The notes under the pieces: generated by a model
What the model saw: the letters and a program-made list of their open reading frames with translations, nothing else
Database searches by the model: none
What the model was told of the DNA's origin: nothing
Translations under genes and position numbers: made by a program
From: Effrenium voratum
Lineage: Eukaryota > Sar > Dinophyceae > Suessiales > Symbiodiniaceae
Length of the DNA stretch: 64,000 nt
Direction of reading: 5' to 3'
Assembly (NCBI GenBank): GCA_963377175.1
Contig: CAUJNA010003795.1
Location: 1-64,000 of the forward strand
In this document: piece by piece, positions 41,462-48,018 of the stretch
How positions within the stretch are numbered: position 1 is the stretch's first letter
How the letters are laid out: every line of letters begins with the position of its first letter

Positions 41462-41785
41462 ATGACCGGAATTTTTATTAACGGTAATAGTAAACAGAGA
41501 ATAACTAATGATGACTTTGATATGATGGTTGAACTGATGAAAGCAGAAAACGACTTAGTCTTACAGATGATAAGCGAACAGAACCAGACTTCGAGCGATG
41601 GAAATGAGCAACCCGTGAGATGGAGGGACGACCAGAAGAACTACCACCAGAATTACTACAACAATAACCTAAAACAGTCTTACACTTGCGAGGACTGTGG
41701 AAGGACGATATCAAGCAAATCAAACTTATCTAAACACAAGAAATCTAAAATTTGTTCGCAAGCTTCGCGACAATGCACATTATGA
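41462..41785 (+). CDS. C2H2 zinc-finger protein (107 aa)
   Basis: Residues ~74-98 read YTCEDCGRTISSKSNLSKHK then KSKIC, a C2H2-like (C2HC) finger typical of DNA-binding proteins. The N-terminus is polar and Gln/Asn-rich. With an early-type promoter and the polymerase downstream, a regulatory role is plausible but unproven. Confidence 0.75.
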   Translation: MTGIFINGNSKQRITNDDFDMMVELMKAENDLVLQMISEQNQTSSDGNEQPVRWRDDQKNYHQNYYNNNLKQSYTCEDCGRTISSKSNLSKHKKSKICSQASRQCTL

Positions 41786-41885
41786 AAAAATAATAATCAT
41801 TCATCTTATTAAAAACACATAATGAGATTAATGCGTTCATTCTCAACCCGAAACCCATTTTCTCCAACAGTCAACCCCAGCCCGA

Positions 41886-41925
41886 AAAACTACTTAAAGA
41901 GAAAATACCTTATATTATATAGAGT
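41886..41925 (+). promoter_or_regulatory. Early-type promoter before the polymerase block
   Basis: AAAAACTACTTAAAGAGAAA then ATACCTTATATTATATAGAG. The first downstream ATGs are at 41,934 and 41,943. Confidence 0.72.
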
Positions 41926-41933
41926 ATAGTTTT

Positions 41934-42245
41934 ATGGTTACCATGTCAGAAAATAAAATCATAGATTTCATTTTAAACAGCCAACAAGGCGAACTAATAC
42001 AAAAAGAAGGGAGGCAAACACAAAAACTCAAAATAGGTGATAAGACCTACAGTTATGATAAGAACAAACCAGTTTCAAACGTATTGAACACGAAACTAAA
42101 GGAAGTGGCAAGGAGTGATGGATATAGAAAGCATGGTCTTTTAATGAAAGGTGCTAATTATCTAAAACTAACGAGAGGCAGACCCTTACAGGATTATGTC
42201 AAGCGTTTCAAGTCCAAAATCACAGACGAGCAACAAGCGATATAA
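41934..42245 (+). CDS. Small basic ORF directly upstream of PolB (103 aa)
   Basis: Lys/Arg-rich with GANYLKLTRGRPLQDYVKRF near the end. It stops 11 bp before the polymerase frame, which opens with similar-looking LKGLSYLKYQKQRLAEFLNR in another frame. The polymerase itself lacks an ATG at its front, so this ORF could be a separate protein, or the N-terminus of the polymerase joined by a frameshift (programmed or mutational). Early-type promoter directly upstream; a second in-frame ATG lies three codons in. Confidence 0.6.
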   Translation: MVTMSENKIIDFILNSQQGELIQKEGRQTQKLKIGDKTYSYDKNKPVSNVLNTKLKEVARSDGYRKHGLLMKGANYLKLTRGRPLQDYVKRFKSKITDEQQAI

Positions 42246-42256
42246 GATTAAAGGGG

Positions 42257-45200
42257 TTGAAAGGTTTATCCTACTTAAAATACCAGAAGCAACGACTGGC
42301 CGAATTCCTGAACAGAAACCCGAACATGAAAATAATCGTTGAAACCGATTTATCATTCAAAAATCCCGACAACGAACTTATTCAAAGGCGGTTAAGAAGC
42401 AGAAGATACAATATTCATAATCCCGACGAGTTGAACACCGTCTTAAACAACATTGGCCACGACATTGAGACACAAATTGAAATAACCGAATACATTCAGT
42501 CGGGATTGGTTCTTGGGCAAGTTGAAAAGTTAGTCATCAGTTATGATAGGTACAATCCTACCCGTGGTTCATCCTTTATTCCATTGCCCGACTGGGTGGC
42601 AAACAAAAAGGCTTGTATTAATATTAAAAATGAGGATGACTTATGTTTTAAATATTCTGTTCAATGTGGATTTTATGAGTTATTCAAAAAAGACCATCCC
42701 TGCGAGATGTATCATTATAAGAAATATGTAGATGACAAATTTATCAAATGGGACGGAATAGACTTTCCAGTAGGTAATGATGAGATTGAACTATTTGAAG
42801 AACAGAACAAACACATAACGGTCAATGTTTATTACATAAACCCCGATACGAATAGTAAAACTATTTTATTATACAAAAGAAGCAACAACCCACAAGCACA
42901 ACACAAAATCGATTTGATTAAATTGAATGATGATGTTAAATCCCATTACGCTTATATCAAAAATTATGATAAGTTAATGAGTAGTCAGACTAACAAGATG
43001 AAGGCGAAGAAGTATCACTGTAGAACCTGCTCACATGGTTTTCAATCAGAAGAATTATTGAAACAACACGAAGAACAGGGATGTCTAGCAGTTGAGGGAC
43101 AAAAAATAGAAATGCCAAAAGCAGGTGAAACAATAGCATTCAAAAACCATTTCAAGAAACTTAAAGCTCCATTCGTAATCTATGCCGACTTTGAATGTTT
43201 AACTGTACCAATTGATGTTAAAAGCAAATCGGCAAAAGCTAAAACTACATCATATCAAAATCACCGTCCCTGTGGTTTTATGATTAATGTAGTCAATGCT
43301 ATAACCGGAAGTAGTGAGCCTTACTTATACAGAGGTGAAGATTGTATGGATAATTTTGTTGAAAAAATCAATGAAGTCAGAGAAGATATTATTAGTAGGA
43401 TGAAGGAAGTAAAAGAGATAATCATGACTGAAAAGGACAAGGAAGATTTTGAAAATGCTACTACTTGCTTTATCTGTGGAAATGATTTTAAACCTGAGGA
43501 CAAGAAGGTTCGAGACGCCTCGCCAGAGGCTCACGAGACTTCCCTTCCTTCAAGAAGGAAGGTTCGTGACCATTGTCACTTTACTGGAGCTTACAGAGGA
43601 TGCGCCCACGAGGACTGCAATCTACGATTTAGTATGAGATATTATAAAATCCCTGTGTTTCTTCATAATCTTAAAAACTACGATGCCCACTTAATCATCA
43701 ACAAGGCTCACGAAATGAACAAGAATTCTAAAATAGAATGTATCGCTCAGAACAGCGAAAAGTTTATAACCTTTGGTTTTAAAAATCTTTGTTTCAAGGA
43801 CAGTTTCAGTTTCTTATCGTCTTCGTTGGATAAGTTGGTCAGGTTGAGTAAATATGAGGATGATAAAAAGCGTGAGAATTGGAAGAACAATTTCAGATAC
43901 AGCGTTAGAAACCCGTATGTTAAAACCGATGAAGATTTGGATTTATTGACTGATAAGGGTATTTATCCCTATGACTACTTTGATGATTTTGAAAGATTTA
44001 AGGAAAGGGCTTTACCATCGAAAGAAGCGTTTTACAGTAAATTGAGTGAAGAACATGTAAGCGATAAAGATTATGAAAGGGCACTGAAAGTATGGAAGCA
44101 CTTCGGGATTAGAACACTCGGGCAGTATCACGACTTGTATTTAAGAACTGATGTTTTACTACTGACCGATGTATTTGAAAACTTTAGAGACTTGTGTATG
44201 GAATACTACGGTTTAGACCCCGCTCATTATTACACATTGCCAAATTTCGCATGGGACGCGATGCTTCTAAAAACTGGTGTTGAAATAGAACAATTGCATG
44301 ACCAAGAAAGGTTTGAGATGGTTGAAAAGGGAATGAGAGGTGGTATGTGTCAGGTAAGTCATAAATTAGCAGTGGCAAATAATAAGTATATGGGGGAAGC
44401 ATATGATGAGAACAAGCCATCAAATTATATTAGTTACTTGGATGCTAATAACTTGTATGGTTTGGCAATGTCCCAGAAGTTACCGCTAAAAAATATCCAG
44501 TGGGCAAAGAAAACTCCCATTGTTGAAAAATGGAATGAAAACGATGAGTTCGGTTATATTATGGAAGTTGATTTGGAATATCCCGAAACATTGCACGACT
44601 TCCACTCTGACTATCCACTAGCACCTGAAATAATGAATGTAAATGTGAATATGCTTTCCGATTATCAAAAGCAAGTCTTCAAAATATATTATGATGGAAA
44701 AACCCCGAAGGACGAGAAAACAAGTAAGTTAATATTAAATCTAAAGGATAAAGAAAAATATGTGGTTCATATCAAGACTTTACAGTATTATTTGAAAATG
44801 GGAATGAAAATGACCAAAGTCCATAGGATAATCAAATTTCAACAAAGGGCGTGGTTGAAACCGTGGATTGACTTTAACACTGGTAAAAGGAAAGAAGCGA
44901 AAAGCGATTTTGAGAAAGATTTATTTAAATTAATGAATAACGCGGTGTACGGAAAAACTATGGAAGACAAGCGAAATCATATGGACTTTGAATTAGTTGA
45001 TAATGAGGTAAGATATGAAAAATGTGTGAATAATCCAACATTCAAAAACAGATTTATTATAAATGAAAATCTGGTAGGAGTTGAAAAAACTAAAGCGAAA
45101 CTGAAATTGGATAAACCCATTTTCTTAGGAATGAGCATTTTAGATTTAAGCAAATTACATATGTATAAGTTTTACTATGATGTATTGAAAAAGAAGTATA

Positions 45201-45700
45201 ATGAAAACATCAAATTGATATATACTGATACTGACAGTTATGTAATTCAAACAATGGCTGATGATGTCTATAAGGATTTCAATGATATAAAGCAACACAT
45301 GGATTTTAGCGACTATCCTGTTGAGCATCCATGTCATGACAAAACTAATAAAAAGGTCTTAGGAATGTACAAAGATGAAGTCAATGGAAAAATCTTTACT
45401 AAATTCATCGGATTGAAACCTAAATCTTATGCCTTCACAATTCATGGTGAGGTTGATGAACATAAGAAATCAAAAGGTGTAGTGAAACACAAAGTGAAAA
45501 AAGAACTGTCGTATCAGAACTACCACGAAGCATTATATCAAAACAAAAAGCACGAAATCACATATAATTTTATTAGGAGTCGCAACCATCAATTATTTTC
45601 AATGTCTCAAGTCAAGCAATCTCTCAGTAATTATGCAAATAAAAGGTTTTATATTGATGCTTTCAATTCATTACCATATGGGCATTATTCCATAAAATAA
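42257..45700 (+). CDS. Protein-primed family B DNA polymerase (pPolB), 1147 codons
   Basis: Replicates the linear viral genome using a terminal protein. Exonuclease motif I is YADFECL (Asp311/Glu313); ExoII region is FLHNLKNYDAHLI. Polymerase motif A is SYLDANNLYG (Asp729), motif B KLMNNAVYGKT (from 891) and motif C YTDTDS (989-994). A C2H2-like finger (YHCRTCSHGFQSEELLKQHE) lies before the exonuclease, and a zinc/HNH-like insert (CFICGNDF ... VRDHCHFTGAYRGCAH) between ExoI and ExoII, as in other Polintons. The listed first codon is TTG; the first ATG is codon 24 (42,326). The frame is open back to 42,158, so the true start may involve the upstream ORF. Confidence 0.95.
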   Translation: MKGLSYLKYQKQRLAEFLNRNPNMKIIVETDLSFKNPDNELIQRRLRSRRYNIHNPDELNTVLNNIGHDIETQIEITEYIQSGLVLGQVEKLVISYDRYNPTRGSSFIPLPDWVANKKACINIKNEDDLCFKYSVQCGFYELFKKDHPCEMYHYKKYVDDKFIKWDGIDFPVGNDEIELFEEQNKHITVNVYYINPDTNSKTILLYKRSNNPQAQHKIDLIKLNDDVKSHYAYIKNYDKLMSSQTNKMKAKKYHCRTCSHGFQSEELLKQHEEQGCLAVEGQKIEMPKAGETIAFKNHFKKLKAPFVIYADFECLTVPIDVKSKSAKAKTTSYQNHRPCGFMINVVNAITGSSEPYLYRGEDCMDNFVEKINEVREDIISRMKEVKEIIMTEKDKEDFENATTCFICGNDFKPEDKKVRDASPEAHETSLPSRRKVRDHCHFTGAYRGCAHEDCNLRFSMRYYKIPVFLHNLKNYDAHLIINKAHEMNKNSKIECIAQNSEKFITFGFKNLCFKDSFSFLSSSLDKLVRLSKYEDDKKRENWKNNFRYSVRNPYVKTDEDLDLLTDKGIYPYDYFDDFERFKERALPSKEAFYSKLSEEHVSDKDYERALKVWKHFGIRTLGQYHDLYLRTDVLLLTDVFENFRDLCMEYYGLDPAHYYTLPNFAWDAMLLKTGVEIEQLHDQERFEMVEKGMRGGMCQVSHKLAVANNKYMGEAYDENKPSNYISYLDANNLYGLAMSQKLPLKNIQWAKKTPIVEKWNENDEFGYIMEVDLEYPETLHDFHSDYPLAPEIMNVNVNMLSDYQKQVFKIYYDGKTPKDEKTSKLILNLKDKEKYVVHIKTLQYYLKMGMKMTKVHRIIKFQQRAWLKPWIDFNTGKRKEAKSDFEKDLFKLMNNAVYGKTMEDKRNHMDFELVDNEVRYEKCVNNPTFKNRFIINENLVGVEKTKAKLKLDKPIFLGMSILDLSKLHMYKFYYDVLKKKYNENIKLIYTDTDSYVIQTMADDVYKDFNDIKQHMDFSDYPVEHPCHDKTNKKVLGMYKDEVNGKIFTKFIGLKPKSYAFTIHGEVDEHKKSKGVVKHKVKKELSYQNYHEALYQNKKHEITYNFIRSRNHQLFSMSQVKQSLSNYANKRFYIDAFNSLPYGHYSIK

Positions 45701-45722
45701 TTATCTAAATAGTTCTAATAAT

Positions 45723-45887
45723 ATGAAATTATTAGAATTATTTTCAGGGACAGGTTCGGTTGGACGGAGTGTTCCGTCATGGTTTATTGTGGTATTGCAC
45801 AATACACTTTACGGTATTGAAACGGTCAAATGCATGGTTTTGCAATACAGAAACGCGTGTTCTGCAATACGGAAACTCCAAGATTGA
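45723..45887 (+). pseudogene. Truncated start of a C5-type DNA methyltransferase (54 codons)
   Basis: Reads MKLLELFSGTGSVGRS. ELFSGTGSVG is the AdoMet-binding motif I at the very N-terminus of DNA cytosine methyltransferases of this kind. After residue ~16 the similarity ends and the frame runs through GCAATAC repeats to a stop. No later methyltransferase motif follows, so only the 5' tip of the gene remains. Confidence 0.65.
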
Positions 45888-46030
45888 AATAAACACCTCG
45901 GACAATTACATTCGCTACTAAATGTGTCTTATTGCGGTATTGCGCAATAAGCGCGCATTGGTCTGCAATACAGAACGTTCTCGATTGTAAAAAGGCGGAG
46001 CAATACCACAACATGAGGGAAGCAATACAG
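45790..46030. repeat. GCAATAC iteron cluster between PolB and the right TIR
   Basis: GCAATAC occurs at 45,842, 45,864, 45,965, 46,000 and 46,022, and its inverse GTATTGC at 45,792 and 45,937. Several are in CTGCAATACAG or TATTGCGCAATA palindromic settings. The stretch is richer in G, C and CpG than the rest of the virus. It could be a protein-binding/origin-like region or DNA inserted into the methyltransferase gene. Confidence 0.65.
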
Positions 46031-46104
46031 CGGGTGTCAAAACCACCTAGGAAGACATCCGAAGGTTGCCAAAACCCAGACCAGCCGACCAGCAACCCCT
46101 AGCC

Positions 46105-46140
46105 AAAACTACTTAAAGAAATATTACCTTATATATTAAG
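46105..46140 (+). promoter_or_regulatory. Early-type promoter of the right 109-aa gene
   Basis: CAAAACTACTTAAAGAAATA then TTACCTTATATATTAAG runs into the ATG at 46,147. Confidence 0.72.
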
Positions 46141-46146
46141 AGGAAA

Positions 46147-46476
46147 ATGAACGGTGATAAAATCAATAATTATATCAATAAAAAATGCTATGATTGTTGT
46201 CACTTCAAAAAAGAAAATATGGAATTGTATAAATTGAACTTACCTAATGAAATAGTGAATAATATTATTAATTATTCAATGGATGAAGAAGATTTATGTA
46301 AAATTTGTAGAAATTGGAGATATTATCAAGAATTAATCAGATGTCTGTTGGGAATAAAAAGAATTCGACATAGAAATGTAGAAGATGATATTTTAATATT
46401 TCTAACTGTAAATAAAATACCACCTTATGATTATGTTAAACAGTTTCTTAAAATTAGTAAGAAAAATATGAAATGA
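46147..46476 (+). CDS. F-box-like small protein, right TIR copy (109 aa)
   Basis: Same features as the left copy: a CYDCCHFK knuckle, then LNLPNEIVNNIINYS and DLCKICRNWRYYQEL resembling an F-box. It differs from the left copy at only a few residues near the start (for example MNGDKINNYIN against MNGDGINNYID). The stop overlaps the ATG of the next ORF (ATGATGG), suggesting coupled translation. Confidence 0.82.
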   Translation: MNGDKINNYINKKCYDCCHFKKENMELYKLNLPNEIVNNIINYSMDEEDLCKICRNWRYYQELIRCLLGIKRIRHRNVEDDILIFLTVNKIPPYDYVKQFLKISKKNMK

Positions 46477-46670
46477 TGGATGATATATTATGGTTGTTGT
46501 GTTATAGTCAAGGTAAAGGAGAAGATGTTAAAGAAAATATCAAATTATTTATTGAAAGTAAAAAGTTTAATGTTCAGAATACAGTGAGAGATGTTAATAT
46601 TATTTTTAAAATGATGTATGAAAGAAGTAAGACAAACCAATTAGATTATTATCCTGAACTGAAATTATAA
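46473..46670 (+). CDS. Small TIR protein, intact right copy (65 aa)
   Basis: Reads MMDDILWLLCYSQGKGEDVK and continues as a helical, charged protein ending in NQLDYYPELKL. Unrecognised. It overlaps the upstream gene by 4 nt. The left TIR copy is broken by a 1-nt deletion, so this is the only functional copy. Confidence 0.65.
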   Translation: MMDDILWLLCYSQGKGEDVKENIKLFIESKKFNVQNTVRDVNIIFKMMYERSKTNQLDYYPELKL

Positions 46671-46744
46671 TCATAATATAATAATAACATGTAAAATCTT
46701 ATATGTTATAATTATACTGAACTTTTAACCTATAACACCCCCTT

Positions 46745-46785
46745 AAACTTATCTAAAGAAATAACCCCTTAAACATATAGAGACC
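46745..46785 (+). promoter_or_regulatory. Early-type promoter of the right 166-aa gene
   Basis: CTTATCTAAAGAAATAACCC then CTTAAACATATAGAG ahead of the ATG at 46,787; a closer match to the consensus than the left copy. Confidence 0.6.
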
Positions 46786-46786
46786 A

Positions 46787-47287
46787 ATGACAGACAAAAA
46801 GCAATGTTCCAAATGTAAAGTCTTTCAATTGTTAGAAAAGTTCAACGAAGGAAGAAAACAATGTAATGTATGCTTGGAGAGCAAACGGCGGTATAGAGAA
46901 GCACACAAAGAACAAATACAGCAAAAGTCAAAGGAGTATTACGAAAACAACAAAGAACAAATAGCAGACAAGAATAAGACATATAGAGAGAATAACAAAG
47001 ACGCTATACTAGAAAAGAAAAAGAATTATCGTGAAAACCATAAAGACGAATTAAAACAAAAAGCAAAAGAATATAGAGAAAAGAACAAAGAAGACATAAA
47101 TGAAAAACAGAAAGACTATAACCAATTGAAAGTAGAATGTCCTTTATGTAAATGTATGGTAGGAAAATACAAAATGAAAAAACACCAACAAACAAGTAAG
47201 CACCAACTAAGAGTGAAAGGTCAAGAAAACAATAACGATACTGTGAGAGATTACATGGAAACAACAAGTGACTTTGAACAAGAATAG
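46787..47287 (+). CDS. Zinc-finger / charged repeat protein, right TIR copy (166 aa)
   Basis: Same architecture as the left copy: CSKC/CNVC zinc knuckle, a long charged helix of YRENNKDxIxEKxK repeats, and a C-terminal CPLCKCMVGKYKMKKH finger. Substitutions cluster in the repeat helix (for example EQIADKNK against EQIVEKKK), while the zinc sites are conserved, suggesting both copies have been under selection or exchange. Reads outward toward the right end. Confidence 0.85.
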   Translation: MTDKKQCSKCKVFQLLEKFNEGRKQCNVCLESKRRYREAHKEQIQQKSKEYYENNKEQIADKNKTYRENNKDAILEKKKNYRENHKDELKQKAKEYREKNKEDINEKQKDYNQLKVECPLCKCMVGKYKMKKHQQTSKHQLRVKGQENNNDTVRDYMETTSDFEQE

Positions 47288-47598
47288 GAATAAACAAATG
47301 AACCACCAACACCCCAGAACTTAATAACTACTAAAAGGGCTAACTCTTTCAAATGGAAAAAATGTCGGCCCCCAGAAAATCCACCCCTAACACCCTACAA
47401 CAAAATATAGGATGAAATCAAACAAGGGTGTTAAAACGTTGGATAACAACATTTGACCCAATAACCCCAACACTCCTCCCTCTTCCCCCCAGGCCCCCTG
47501 TTTTCTCCATTTTTTCCCCCCCCCCCTGAACAATGGAGGCGCCAAAACAATGGGGGTGCACTTTTGGGACGTCCAAACAATGGAGGGTTTTGGGGCCC

Positions 47599-48018
47599 AA
47601 TTCTACTTTAGTATTGCAGCCACTTCCTTTTTGCAATTCTACTTTAGTATTGCAGCCACTTCCTTTTTGCAATTCTACTTTAGTATTGCAGCCACTTCCT
47701 TTTTGCAATTCTACTTTAGTATTGCAGCCACTTCCTTTTTGCAATTCTACTTTAGTATTGCAGCCACTTCCTTTTTGCAATTCTACTTTAGTATTGCAGC
47801 CACTTCCTTTTTGCAATTCTACTTTAGTATTGCAGCCACTTCCTTTTTGCAATTCTACTTTAGTATTGCAGCCACTTCCTTTTTGCAATTCTACTTTAGT
47901 ATTGCAGCCACTTCCTTTTTGCAATTCTACTTTAGTATTGCAACCACTTCTTCCTGAGCAGACTTTTTGGAATACTACTTTAGTATTGCAACCACTTCTT
48001 CCTGAGCATACTTTTTGG
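47599..48018. repeat. 36-bp satellite (9 units) plus two 48-bp variant units
   Basis: The unit AATTCTACTTTAGTATTGCA then GCCACTTCCTTTTTGC repeats nine times almost perfectly from 47,599 to 47,922, followed by two 48-bp variants with CTGAGCAGAC or CTGAGCATAC inserts. Open reading frames through it on both strands (for example NSTLVLQPLPFC repeats) are an effect of a unit length divisible by three. Part of the outer transposon, 80 bp from the virus. Confidence 0.93.

Larger units (their letters stand above)
25771..47515. mobile_element. Integrated Polinton-like virus, 21.7 kb, near-intact
   Basis: An AT-rich element bounded by ~1.42-kb inverted repeats and by C-tracts on both outer sides (25,761-25,770 and 47,516-47,526), consistent with a 5-6 bp target duplication inside a poly-C target. 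It carries the Polinton/Maverick hallmark set: rve integrase, A32 packaging ATPase, protein-primed PolB, penton-type minor capsid and a candidate double-jelly-roll major capsid protein. Almost all genes are open, so insertion is probably recent. The observed defects are a 1-nt frameshift in the left copy of a small TIR gene, a likely lost start codon at 28,481-28,483 and a truncated methyltransferase. No adenain-type protease was recognised. Whether it is best called Polinton, Polinton-like virus or virophage relative needs a tree. Confidence 0.93.
46093..47515. repeat. Right terminal inverted repeat of the virus (~1.42 kb)
   Basis: Inverse partner of 25,771-27,193. Carries the intact set of TIR genes (109, 65 and 166 aa). 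Beyond the last gene, 47,288-47,515 is non-coding and ends CTCCATTTTTT at the C-tract. Confidence 0.92.

Noticed and set aside
43000..43110. Separate HNH endonuclease gene inside the polymerase
   Set aside because: The zinc and HNH-like segments are in frame within PolB and are common inserts of Polinton polymerases.
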